From positions 5,381,278 to 5,445,277 of the forward strand of contig JASKMD010000012.1 in the NCBI GenBank assembly GCA_030144725.1: a stretch of 64,000 nucleotides of DNA, in the 5' to 3' direction. This document shows positions 37,515 to 45,992 of the stretch, one piece after another. Every line of letters starts with the position of its first letter. The first letter of the stretch is position 1. This stretch comes from Haematococcus lacustris (Eukaryota; Chlorophyta; Chlorophyceae; Chlamydomonadales; Haematococcaceae). The notes beneath the pieces were generated by a model. The model made no database searches, was not told where the DNA came from, and worked only from the letters and a program-made list of their open reading frames with translations. The position numbers and the translations under genes were made by a program.

Positions 37515-38796
37515 TGGCACAGGGCCAGCCTCAGGCCCCCCCCCACCAGAGGCGCCAATCACACCTGGGGTCCTTCAGGCCAGCAGCCCAGCAGCCCCAG
37601 CCCCCCCTGCCCAGCCAGCCACAGAGCAGCTGGTGGGCGTGCGCTACCCCTCGCACCTGCTGCCTGAGGTGGTTGCCACCTTGAGGTCCGCAACCCAGCA
37701 GGCGCAGCAGGCAGCAGACACACAGCCACCCGGGGCTGGCAAGTCAGGGAAGGCTGGCTCTGCGCTGGCCTTGCCTGGTGCGCGCCGGGCTACCCTCCCC
37801 CCTGCTGCTGCTGCTGCTGCTGCAGTCAGTGTTGTAGAGCCAGCCACTCCTGTGGACCCAAAGTCCAAGGCTAGGGCGTTCCGCCCGCCCAAGACCCTGC
37901 GCCACTTCTTTGCAGGCCAGCCAGCCTGCCAGGTGCCGGGCGGTGTGCTGGCGGCTGGGGTCGGCAACGTGCCAAGCCCACGGCCGATGTCTCAACCTGG
38001 CCTTGCGGCAGGTCAGGGGGGCAGGGGCAGCAGCCCTAGCCAGGCAGAGCCTGCGGCGAAGAAGGTCAAGGGTCTGGGCATGAGTGCTTTTTGCTCGGTG
38101 CAGAAGGAACAAGGGGTGGAGGGCAGCCCTAGGAAGACCCTTCTGACAGGTCCGGGACCACAGGCCAATTCAGCAAAAAGAGCTGGTTCTGCTGGGAAGC
38201 AAGCGGTCACGGGTCGCGCAGCGGCAGCAAGCCTGGGCGCGACAGCTAGCCGGGCCAAAGCTGGTGGGAAAGCCGCCGCCGCGGCAGCGCCAGCATCGAG
38301 TGATGGTGCCAGTCTAGGCAGCTTGACGGCGGCATGGGCCCGCGGAGCCCAGCGCAACGCCGCGGCCGCCTCGCTTGCGCGTCAAACGCCGCCTCCCGCA
38401 AAGCCGCGGCTGCCGGCCTGCACAGATGCGTGCGTCGATGTGTCCGCAGCTATAGATGTCATCGAGCTGTGCGACAGCGACACGTCATCCCCGGCAACAG
38501 CAGTGCCGCGGCCAATGGGAGCTCCTGCTGCAGCTACATCTGGGCGACAGGCCCAAGCGAGCCGTACTCGCTCGTCTAGCGCATGCGGTCGGAAGCGTAG
38601 CTCTCGGAGCGCGGCATGGGGCAGCGAGGAGGACAGCGAGGAGGACAGCGCGGAGGAAGCCGAGCTACGCGAGCAGTTAAGCATGCAAAGCAGCAGCGGG
38701 GAAGAGGAGAGTGCTTCGGAAAGTGAGGATGAGGCGGAGGGGCTGAGCGGCACCGAGGCTGAGGTGGAGGCGCTAGAGGTAGAGGCCATCTTGTAA
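18628..38796 (+). CDS. SBNO: Strawberry-notch (SBNO/FORGETTER1-type) helicase-like protein
   Basis: Twenty-eight exons: 18628-18664, 18733-18838, 18925-19088, 20144-20216, 20703-20761, 21271-21407, 22292-22366, 22590-22727, 23185-23304, 23508-23606, 24140-24295, 24488-24563, 24959-25087, 25294-25445, 27615-27726, 28204-28310, 28500-28606, 29211-29317, 29503-29603, 30179-30241, 31200-31277, 31554-31719, 33454-33606, 34125-34261, 34746-35165, 36376-36515, 36817-36953, 37188-38796. The product is about 1650 residues. Motifs in order: Q-like [12 protein letters not shown]; Walker [25 protein letters not shown]; DExH-like FDECHKAKNW split by an intron; [59 protein letters not shown] (motif VI); the SBNO C-terminal [21 protein letters not shown] and [13 protein letters not shown]. 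The tail is Pro/Ser-rich and ends very acidic. SBNO proteins are nuclear co-regulators; plant FORGETTER1 binds remodelers at heat-memory genes. No PHD finger is seen here. Intron 1 uses a GC donor, and so probably does intron 11. Exon 25 has a one-base frame problem in a G-run near 35015. Confidence 0.93.
19131..19211 (-). mobile_element. 81-bp copy of the Fanzor-element 3' end, with target-site duplication
   Basis: It runs from ccttggccctcaaccttg to tctgtgtgg, with agcattgccacagca on both sides (19116-19130 and 19212-19226), a perfect 15-bp duplication. It lies in SBNO intron 3, 42 bases after the donor. Confidence 0.75.
19746..20086. repeat. (AGGTC)n microsatellite in SBNO intron 3
   Basis: About 68 copies of the pentamer aggtc, with a few aggcc variants. 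All reading frames through it are open repeats with no coding meaning. Confidence 0.95.
20275..20545. repeat. CTG-rich tract in SBNO intron 4
   Basis: Higher-order repeats built from ctgctgctgctgcccctgctacccctg units, flanked on both sides by tandem gaccccctggccct units (20225-20270 and 20605-20660). Confidence 0.85.
21685..21761 (-). mobile_element. Very short copy of the Fanzor-element end
   Basis: Only ccttggccctcaaccttg...cattgcag is kept, in SBNO intron 6. ctacacagca occurs on both sides (21685-21694 and 21752-21761), a possible 10-bp duplication. Weak because the target is CAG-rich. Confidence 0.45.
22380..22560. repeat. 15-bp minisatellite in SBNO intron 7
   Basis: Units of gggtttgatgcgt(c/t)a, varied with gggtttggggcacta, repeated about 12 times between exons 7 and 8. 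Confidence 0.85.
23650..23790 (+). pseudogene. Duplicated exon debris in SBNO intron 10
   Basis: The intron holds ccctggccctgaccagcacc followed by a near copy of the exon-11 segment around gacgtgtggaagac, and then gccctcacgcccgaccaggtgcgc, a near copy of the end of exon 10. Both are out of order relative to the real exons, which suggests a local duplication. Confidence 0.6.
26390..27492 (-). pseudogene. Fanzor/TnpB-like relic, copy B (subfamily 2), antisense in SBNO intron 14
   Basis: From 27143 down, minus-strand frames give [32 protein letters not shown], then [42 protein letters not shown] (RuvC-III type), [10 protein letters not shown] and a stop at 26390. Two frames overlap near 26740, so the reading is shifted. 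The second RuvC motif reads VNVF where copy F has VDEH, so the catalytic Glu is gone. Upstream (27492-27073) lies a Lys/Pro-rich segment, [17 protein letters not shown] and [16 protein letters not shown], probably an earlier exon of the same protein. It is inactive by these criteria. Confidence 0.7.
27406..27515. repeat. 15-bp tandem repeat
   Basis: Six to seven units of ggcaacagttacatt, with two variant units, at the 5' edge of Fanzor relic B inside SBNO intron 14. Confidence 0.9.
28346..28497. repeat. (CCCTGA)n hexamer run ending at the exon-17 acceptor
   Basis: About 25 perfect ccctga units. The last one runs into ccctgcag, the acceptor of exon 17, so the repeat itself supplies the pyrimidine-rich 3' intron end. 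Confidence 0.95.
28622..29018. repeat. (GGAGGAG)n heptamer run in SBNO intron 17
   Basis: About 56 nearly perfect 7-base units, starting 15 bases after the exon-17 donor; purine-only on the plus strand. Confidence 0.95.
30388..30742. repeat. Cluster of inverted repeats around gtttaccggact in SBNO intron 20
   Basis: agtttaccggactgtg occurs twice in one orientation and cagtccggtaaa twice in the other, forming two adjacent palindromes (about 30541-30583 and 30625-30668). The outer pair gtccgacaaaatag and gtccgacaaattg (about 30398 and 30717) repeats in direct orientation. Looks like a small inverted-repeat element. Confidence 0.65.
30750..31095. repeat. G-rich low-complexity tract in SBNO intron 20
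   Basis: Nearly cytosine-free GGT/GGGGA stretch, ending in a gcagcagcag run. No gene. Confidence 0.8.
31278..31553. other. SBNO intron 21, nothing notable
   Basis: Ordinary intron between the exons ending at 31277 and starting at 31554. Confidence 0.6.
31720..32797. other. SBNO intron 22, left part
   Basis: AT-richer than its surroundings. It contains ttcgcgaggcc words (31814-31836) and gcgaggccaagaaatcgattc (about 32383); a close match to the latter lies at 52622. No coding sense was found. Confidence 0.4.
32798..33407 (-). pseudogene. Fanzor/TnpB-like relic, copy G (subfamily 2), antisense in SBNO intron 22
   Basis: Minus-strand reading gives [54 protein letters not shown] and [14 protein letters not shown]; then a Lys-rich linker with a stop; then RDCN twice by a 17-bp duplication. 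The C-terminal 80 residues are deleted and the sequence jumps to the element 3' flank (catggcatacac repeats, ccttggccctcaacc at 32803). The second RuvC motif keeps Glu but has Glu for the preceding Asp. Confidence 0.65.
33613..33985. repeat. (GGGCCA)n hexamer run in SBNO intron 23
   Basis: About 60 units of ggccag/gggcag type with a few cccggg variants, beginning right after the exon-23 donor. Confidence 0.95.
35395..36073. repeat. Perfect (GGGGT)n run of about 680 bases in SBNO intron 25
   Basis: About 135 uninterrupted ggggt units on the coding strand. No variant unit is visible until ggggaggg at the right end. The transcript would be a long G-quadruplex-forming RNA. Confidence 0.97.
36534..36812 (-). 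mobile_element. Short Fanzor-element copy in SBNO intron 26
   Basis: It starts caccttggccctcaacc and contains the catggcatacac repeats, ggtcatggtcgcctacc and gtagagttggcatt. It is followed by ctcctagtgctgccactatc, which also follows copy G at about 33403. Exon 27 starts four bases beyond this tract. Confidence 0.6.
37107..37179. repeat. (CTG)n run before the exon-28 acceptor
   Basis: About 24 perfect ctg units, followed by tgccgcag, the last acceptor of the SBNO gene. Confidence 0.95.
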
Positions 38797-39264
38797 CGCT
38801 TACACGAGACAAAGCGGTCTGAGAGGAGCGGTATGACTTTCTAAGCCTACGGCTGACGGCTTAACGGCTGACGGCTTAAGCGGTGTAAGCCACCTATCAT
38901 ATGATGCTTTCACACCGTCATTATAGTCTGGTATGGCGGACGGGATGCCCCTCAACAACTTCAGCATGAAGACTGGCAACCCTTGCACCAAGGTAATGAA
39001 CCTGCATGCTATGCCGATGTATTTTGGTAACTTGCATGCCTTGGTATCCAGCCCATGTGCACCTTTGCCTATGCACCTAGCTGTGAAGTGCGTTGCAGAG
39101 AGTCCCGGACCCCTAGAGCGGTAATGTTGTAAACATGGCACATATGCAATTGGCAAGGTATGGCCTAGAGCTTCTACATCAATGACGACAAATAGCAAAT
39201 GGCTGCACAACCAACCACATGTTGTGCACACCTAACCACCACACACGCACACCACATGTTGTGT
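38797..39264. other. Intergenic between convergent genes
   Basis: It contains TGTAA at 38884-38888, 90 bases after the SBNO stop, the likely poly(A) signal, and a second TGTAA near 39127. Tandem cggctgacggcttaa lies at about 38850-38880. Nothing else was seen. Confidence 0.55.
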
Positions 39265-41484
39265 CTAGCTTGCTGGCCACCCTTGATCTACATGGGCCCT
39301 GTCATCTGCTGCTCGCCCTGCCTCTACCTCGTGCTTCTCCGCTAGCTTTGCTTGGAGGTAGCTGCATTGTCGCTCCAAAGCCTGCAGCCATGTCATGCTT
39401 AGCCAAGTTCGGCCATAAGCATGAAGTACTGGGCAAAGTGGACGCAAGCCTGACAAGCCAAGCTAAGCCCCGGTCATACTACTCCTGTCACTCCCAACAC
39501 CTCACATCCCATCCATCGTGCTCAAAGCACATGGCACCTGCACCCACTGCCGCCCCTTACGGACAGCACCTGCCAAGCGGCATGGACGCGACTCGCCACC
39601 ACCACCCAGCCACTGACCTGCACCTGCTGTGCCCGGAGCTCCTGTGCCGCCTCCAGCTGAGCAGCTAGGTCGTTCCGTTGGCTGAGCAGCTGCCAGATCA
39701 GCTGATCCTTCACACCTGCAACATGGGGTCAGCAACAGGTGGAGCGCTGGTCAGCTAGGCCGTGAACCCGGCCCACCACCAGGCCTGTGGCTGGACCCAG
39801 CTGACTAGTCACATTGGGAAAGGTCATCCCTGGTGTGCAACCCTGTGCCACCTCAGCCTGCTGGTCCCAACCCAGGCCGTCCCAACCTCAGCCCAACAGC
39901 TGTGCAGACAGGTAGGTGAGCAGGTGCAGTCGGTAAGTGAGGATGACGCTCACAGGGGAGTGAAGGGCAGCAACAGCCAATGCGGCACTGTTTAAAAAGC
40001 TACAAGGCAAGGGACAAAGCTGTCTGGCAGGAGGGCAGCAACAGGGCAGCAGTGTAGCAGCAACAGGGCAGCAATAGCCAATGCGGCATTGCAACCAAAG
40101 CTACAGGTTAAGGGGTAGGGTCCTGCTGTACTCACACCAGCCACAGCAGCAGTCTGGTAGCCCTAGGCCCACCTCCACTCATCACACAAGAGTGCACACC
40201 ATGAGCGTGAGGCTGGCAGTGCATGCATGGCCCACACCACCATGAGCATGAGGCCACACAGGGGTGGTGGCAGTGCAGCTGTGTGGTGCCCTCACCGAGC
40301 AGCTGCACCAGCTTGGACTGTGTGTCTGGCTGTTGAGACCAGTTGCGCAAGGGGTGGGGTAGGTCCTCAGCTGACACACCCACTTCGTCTGGCACCGCCT
40401 ACAGGGCAGGTACGCAGGTAGGGGTGGCCATGACAAACTGCATGCGGCAGCAGGCTGGGTATGAGGCCACAATACAACAAGGTGTTCAAAAATGACACCA
40501 GCAGTGGTGCACACACATGCGCCATGCCCTGTGCTGGGCCGAGCAAGGCTGGAATACGGTTCTCATGTCAGGACCTTTGCTGACATGCTGGATATTTGCA
40601 TGGCATCAGCAATGGTGCATACACATGCGCTGTGCCCTGCACCAGGCCGTGCAAGTCAGGTGGCACCTGATGCCTGATCCCGCAGCCAGCTGACAGTGAG
40701 GGATGGCCAAGCTGAAACTGACACAGCACATGAAAACAGAGAGGCAACAAAGCCAGTGAGACGTACGTATTAATGTCCGTGAACAGTATGCGTCAGTGTG
40801 AAGTGTGTAGTGTGTGTATGTAGTAATGTGTGAGTGTAGTAATGTGTGGTGTGAGCCATGATCAGAATGTGTAAATGTAAGCCAGTGAGGGCAGCTTGTC
40901 ATGCCTACGACAACACGTGCGTTGCTGTAGGGTGGTCAGGGAAGGTGGTGTGGTCTCCTAGTGATGTGGATGCTAGTGTGGAATGGCATGGCATGGCAGG
41001 ATGTGGGCAGGCGTGGCACAGCTGCCAGGCTGAACAGCAGGCACCAGTCAGAGGCTGAACAGCAGAGGCTGAACAGCAGGCACCAGTCAGAGGTGGCGCA
41101 CCCTGATTATGCAACCCTTGGGGTCCTGGCTGGAACCATACTCTGAGCTTGCACATGCGTCCATCACACGTAGCTCGCTGTCTCACACCTTTGCAGCCAG
41201 TCGCTCACACTCCACCGCCAGGGGCTGGGCTGCGTCTAGGAAAGCTGATGGCCCCCCTAGCGCTGCTGCAGCCGCGGTCACTGCAGCCACCAGGCCGTCA
41301 ATGCTGTCCAGCTCACGCAGCACCTCTGCCTGGGCGGAGGCAAGCTGACTTAACTGCAGCAGCACACCATGAGGGTGCCACGAGCTGCTCCATTCCCGGA
41401 CTGCTTTGCTGCTTCTGCTCCCTAAACCATGCTGGCTACTTTGATCTCGTAGACCCCGACACTGGTGATGATGATGATGATGAC

Positions 41485-41516
<32 letters not shown>

Positions 41517-42792
41517 CAGCTGCCAATGAGGCATATCAGTGATAGGCATTCCAACAACACATTGCTCAAAAGGCAGCTGGTGATGTTTGCACCCGCGCTG
41601 ACGTCACCAAGGCTGCAGACAGGCCATGTTTGGCAAAATCTGTGTCATGATCCTGATGATGACGGCTATGCAGGCGTGTCAAGAGCACACGCAGCGCACA
41701 TGCACGCGTCGACTGACCTTAAGAGCTTCAGCAGAGTGCAGCTGCTCCATAAGCTCCCTCAATAGCGTCTGAACGTCCAGCTCTATGGCTGCCCGGGCTG
41801 CACACACCTCGGCTGCTCGGGTGCCCAGCCGGGCGTGCTGTGATCAAGCACATGTGCCAATACACCACAGGCAAAGCTTGTCCAAACATACTCGGCGCAT
41901 GTGCTAGGGTGCGTGGCTCTGCGTGTGAACTGTACTGTTGTCAACCATTGCGGGATTGGTTGTAGTGACGCTGATTGACCACCACCACGGGGTATGCTGC
42001 TGCTGCTGCTGCTGCTGCTGGCACAGGGATGCCGCCAGTGGTGAGGGACACCTATGTCTCTGCGGCTCTCACTCACATGATGCACCAACTTACTGCGCCG
42101 GGGCAGCAGGCCTTCATTGACTGCTGCTTGCAGGTGGTTCGCTTTGAGCGCACATGCATCAGTGATGTGCATGATGACATGGCCAGCACGTTGCAGCTCT
42201 TGCAGCGCTACAGTGTCCATCGCGTGGATGGCCTGCCCAGTTGTGGTGTCATACAAGCAGGCTGCGCTGCTGGGAAAGTCTCTGCAAGGCTGCACACTGA
42301 TTGGCGGCAGCGCTGGTATGGGCGCATGAGGGCAAGCTGCGCAGCTGCTACTGCACTGTGGCTGTGAGTTGCACGGACGTTGATGCAATAGCGGGGGGGG
42401 CTGCATGATGTCCACGGGGCAGCGACAGGTTGGCTGGCATAGGGTCGGTGGCTGAGTACAGCAGTCGACAGCTGTAGTATGACTCCCCAGCTGTACTCCG
42501 GCGCCTCTGCTAGAGCATAGCTGCTGCGCATGGAATGCTGGCTCAAGCAGGGGCTGGCCATCGAACCCTGGACACTCTATCAGGCTGGTGAACCCGGGGT
42601 GGCCTGCAGTGCTACGAAGATGTTTTTCTCAGTTGGCCTGCCTAACACTAACAGAGGTACCAGGAGCACGTGTCAGTCTGGGCCACTCACTCTGAAGTGG
42701 GTTAAAGTGGTGCCGCCTACGCGCGCGCCTTGGCTCGCGTGCAACCATGCGTTCCTCGCCTGACGAGCTGTCGCTACTTTGATGTTTTCCCA
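39265..42792 (-). CDS. Coiled-coil protein, unrecognised family
   Basis: Supported exons (5' to 3'): one ending at 42077 (NHLQAAVNEGLLPRRSKLVHH), 41837-41718, 41353-41189, 40398-40296, 39715-39624 and 39381-39265, all joined in phase. The protein is helical: LDVQTLLRELMEQLHSAEAL, LSQLASAQAEVLRELDSIDG, then SKLVQLLGVKDQLIWQLLSQ and LAAQLEAAQELRAQ, ending LQAKLAEKHEVEAG. The first exon is uncertain. A candidate at 42792-42690 encodes MGKHQSSDSSSGEERMV and ends in a GTGAGT donor. Poly(GAT) and minisatellite tracts lie in its introns. No function assigned; the profile suits a structural complex subunit. The whole gene except its last two exons lies inside tandem unit 1. Confidence 0.65.
40711..40724. 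other. Empty insertion site of the Fanzor element
   Basis: gctgaaactgacac occurs once here, continuous with agcacatgaaaacag. In unit 2 the same word is present twice, at the two edges of the insertion 45759-47378. Confidence 0.9.
41028..41094. repeat. Minisatellite, short allele in unit 1
   Basis: Two to three units built from gctgaacagcag and caccagtcagag, in an intron of the coiled-coil gene. Confidence 0.85.
41464..41518. repeat. (GAT)n microsatellite
   Basis: About 17 gat units with one gac. The partner tract in unit 2 is at about 48519-48571. Confidence 0.9.
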
Positions 42793-43266
42793 TCCGTACA
42801 AGCTGCTTAGTTAGGTTTATGGGTTGATGAAAATGACACCGGCCTAGCACGCTTAGTATTGCCTTGGTTGGCGTGAAATAGTTTTCACATGTTCGGTCGG
42901 TCAGTCAACGGTCGCTGCGACCAGCGGGGCTGTCTTGGACACTTTGTCTTGGACAAAGGCAGAATTTGGACTGCCGTTGAGTTCACTTTAGCCTTGCCGG
43001 TCTACTGTTCTAATTCCATCATTGGCAGACTGCACCGCCTTTGGTATGAGGTGAGGCTGAGAAGCAGCTGCCAGTAGCTAAGCATTAGCCAACTTGACCT
43101 CACCATCCAGGCACTTGCCTATGTGGCAGCTAGGTTAATGACAGCAGCACCATTGGCTACAAGGGTGTTCCAGTCAGCCACAATCTGAAGGCGGCGTTGA
43201 GGTAATGCCTGAGGCCTTCAGGTGACAGGGTTGAAGATAGGGTCAAGGTGAGGGATTGGTACTGTT
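42793..43266. other. Region upstream of the coiled-coil gene
   Basis: Presumed promoter of the minus-strand gene. A 62-codon plus-strand frame (42889-43077) is conserved in unit 2 only because of the duplication. No motif recognised. Confidence 0.4.
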
Positions 43267-44419
43267 CCAGATGTCTTCCACTCAACCCATCGATGAAGAG
43301 GGTATCAATTGCTCAGGCATCGCATACAGGAGACGTGCTGAGCAGAGCACTAGTCAGGACAACAAAACTCATTCAACAAGGAACAACATGTTGGACTGCG
43401 GGTAATCTCACTCAGCTACTACAAACACGTTGTAGCATCCTCGGTCGCACCCTTGATGACTACCAACCCCACACCGGTGGCACTCTTCCTGGGGCTAATC
43501 CCCTTTGACAATGGGCACCTCATCAAAACTGACAGCTTAATGCTTTGTAAGGCTCACAGCCTGCTCAAACTATTAGGGCCTACGCATTGTTGCGGGCCCG
43601 GCCATCAATGCCTCGCCGGTACTCTGCAGCCCGGTGCAGCCTCTGCCTGATCTTAGGCAGCCGGTCATTGACCCGCTTGTAGCCCTGCTGGTACTCCTTA
43701 CCAATGGGGGGCAGAGTTTTCAAGCCCTCATAGCTGCACAGCTCCAGGGGGCGCTGCATGCTCTCACCAATGCGCTGGAAGTTGAGGCAGGCGTTGGTGT
43801 CCCGGTCCAGCCACCTGCCCCATGAGGGAGCCCGGGGTCGTGGCACTGGGCCAGGTGGGGCCTGGGCAGGGGGCTGGTCCTGAGCTGGTGGGGGTGGCTC
43901 CTGGGCTGGGGGAGGGGCAGGGGGGTCCTGGGCAGGGGCAGGGGGGTCCTGGGCAGGTGGGTGCTGAGCTGGGGGAGGGGGGTCCGGGGCAGGCGGGTGC
44001 TGAGGTGGGGCAGGGGGAGGGGGGTAGGGCGGCACTTCACGGCACCACTTCAGGCCCCGCACATCCTTAAAATGCCGCAGGCTCCAGGCTGGGCGCAACA
44101 GCCGCTGGTTGACCTGGCCTGCAGGGGGTACGCAGTCTTCAGGCCTAGGCCGGTCATCTGGCAGGTGCAGCTCACACGGCTGGCGGGCATGCACAGACGA
44201 GCTGACACGGCTGGTGCTGGACTCATCCACAATTACCAACCTGTCAGGCCGGGGATCTGTGCTGGGCCTACTGGGCTGCTCCACCACCTTGCGAAACCCA
44301 TCCCGCACCGCCTTGGCTTTCCACCCACCCTGGCTGAAGTTGCCCGCTCCCAGGAACACCGCCTCTCCCCTCTCCTGGTGGTAGTGCTGGCGTGACACCC
44401 ACTTCCTCCCATTCACCAC
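43267..44419 (-). pseudogene. Fanzor/TnpB-like gene fragment, copy C (subfamily 1)
   Basis: An open frame of 279 codons (44419-43580) encodes the C-terminal part: NGRKWVSRQHYHQERGEAVF, FLGAGNFSQGGWKAKAVRDG, VIVDESSTSRVSS (second RuvC motif, Asp-Glu kept), VHARQPCELHLPDDRPRP, VRGLKWC, a Pro-rich insert of about 60 residues, RWLDRDTNACLNF (third RuvC motif, Asp kept), GESMQRPLELC and GKEYQQGYKR. The usual zinc-knuckle cysteines after the second motif are replaced (SSSVHARQPC). A splice acceptor (ctgcag) precedes the frame, but only (ggtca)n follows upstream, so the first RuvC motif and the N-terminus are absent. The 3' block 43361-43579 matches the other copies, and similarity with copy E extends out to 43267. 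Confidence 0.75.
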
Positions 44420-45146
44420 CTGCAGGTCAGGTCAGGTCCGGTCAGGTCAGGTCAGTGGCCGTGCGGGGTGGTGCATCAGGTCGCCATCCAACCAGAGTGC
44501 CGGCAACCGGAAAGAGGTGGAAGTGATATCCATTACACAATGTATCATTACTAGGGCTCATAGCTAGGGCCCTAGGGCTCTTTTAAGATGCTTGACGCCT
44601 CCCCTGGGGTAGGATGCCAGAGGAGGCTCCCATGGGTGAGCACTAGTCACACATCTAGGCAGGCCAGGCCAGGAGTGGGTGTATGTGACCGACAAGGCCC
44701 TGGCGCGCAAGTGGCAACGCAAGTGGCGGGGATAGCCAGCTACAGCTAGTCAATCCCAACATACAGAATTGAACCCCTGACAGAGGGGATGTGTGTGAGC
44801 ATGAGTTGTAGGAGCTTGAGCTAACCATGAAGGCACACACACACACACCAGATGGGCGGGGCTGAAATGCGCACGAGGGCACGCTAGCAGTAGCATCTAC
44901 AGTGATATGCTCGCAATCTATGTTTGATTGCAGCTTATGCTGTAATTCGGGTTAGCAAGAGGGCTGTAGGGTCCAAAAGAAATCAAGCGGTGACCAAGCA
45001 AGGCACTCATGTCCACTGTAGTGGCAGGGTGGGTAATATGCAGTGGCAGGGTGGGGAGTTTGCACCATGGGCATGATCATGGGAAACATGCATATTGACT
45101 ACCTTAGAATTCCAGATGTAGTGGAGGTCAAGCAGCGAGAAAAAGC
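44420..45146. other. Spacer between Fanzor copy C and tRNA-Sec
   Basis: A short (ggtca)n run at the 5' edge of copy C (about 44426-44456). The rest has no reading frame of interest. Confidence 0.4.
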
Positions 45147-45233
45147 CGCCACGGAGGGAGAATTGAACTCCTGGGACGTCAGTCCCCCACAGATTTGAAA
45201 TCTGCGCGCTGAACCATCAGCGGTCACCATGGC
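45147..45233 (-). tRNA. tRNA-Sec (anticodon TCA), copy 1
   Basis: The 87-nt minus-strand sequence folds as a selenocysteine tRNA. The acceptor GCCATGG pairs with CCGTGGC and extends to nine pairs with one T-T mismatch. The D-arm has six pairs and a 4-base loop (CGCTGA-TGGT-TCAGCG). The anticodon arm is GCAGA-TTTCAAA-TCTGT with TCA at the centre. The long variable arm is GGGAC-TGAC-GTCCC, and the T-arm has four pairs (GGAG-TTCAATT-CTCC). The 9/4 layout with a 6-bp D-stem is diagnostic. Five T residues (45140-45144) follow as an RNA polymerase III terminator. It reads UGA as selenocysteine, so the organism should encode selenoproteins. Confidence 0.93.
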
Positions 45234-45828
45234 ATTACCTTTCGTCACTCCGGGTCGTCAGGTGGAAAAGTACGTCTAGCTGAGTACTTAGAGATGGGTG
45301 GTGGCAGTGCAGCTGGGTGATGCCCTCACCGAGCAGCTGCACTAGCTTGGACTGCGTGTCTGGCTGTTGAGACCAGTTGCGCAAGGGGTGGGGTAGGTCC
45401 TCAGCTGACACACCCACTTCGTCTGGCACCGCCTACAGGGCAGGTACGCAGGTAGGGGTGGCCATGACAAACTGCATGCGGCAGCAGGCTGGGTATGAGG
45501 CCACAATACAACAAGGTGTTCAAAAATGACACCAGCAGTGGTGCACACACATGCGCCATGCCCTGTGCTGGGCCGAGCAAGGCTGGAATACGGTTCTCAT
45601 GTCAGGACCTTTGCTGACATGCTGGATATTTGCATGGCATCAGCAATGGTGCATACACATGCGCTGTGCCCTGCACCAGGCCGTGCAAGTCAGGTGGCAC
45701 CTGATGCCTGATCCCGCAGCCAGCTGACAGTGAGGGATGGCCAAGCTGAAACTGACACGCTGATGGCGCAGCTGAGGCTTCCCAACCCCAGCTCATGCTA
45801 TTCCCTACATAGGGGGCACCGGCAGCGC

Positions 45829-45914
45829 CCTTTGGAGGTACCCTTTGGAGGTACCCTTTGGAGGTGCCCTTTGGAGGTACCCTTTGGAGGTACCCTTTGG
45901 AGGTACCCTTTGGA
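45829..45914. repeat. 13-bp tandem repeat in the element 5' region
   Basis: About seven units of ccctttggaggta, one ending aagtg. The short copy at 10199 has two to three related units in reverse orientation. Confidence 0.9.
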
Positions 45915-45992
45915 AGTGCGAGAGTGAGTGACATCGCCTCCTGGGTATAAGTAGGTATCAGCGGGTGTGAGCTGATATGAGCCTAGTGGCGC

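Larger units (their letters stand above)
40262..45295. repeat. Tandem segmental duplication, unit 1
   Basis: It starts gggtggtggcagtgcagct and ends acttagagat, where unit 2 begins with the same start sequence. It contains most of the coiled-coil gene, Fanzor copy C and one tRNA-Sec gene. Most of the segment is nearly identical to unit 2, with only scattered substitutions. Confidence 0.95.

Noticed and set aside
41975..42367. Plus-strand 130-codon frame present in both tandem units
   Set aside because: Its repetition is explained by the segmental duplication, and the opposite strand carries an exon that joins in phase to the coiled-coil gene.
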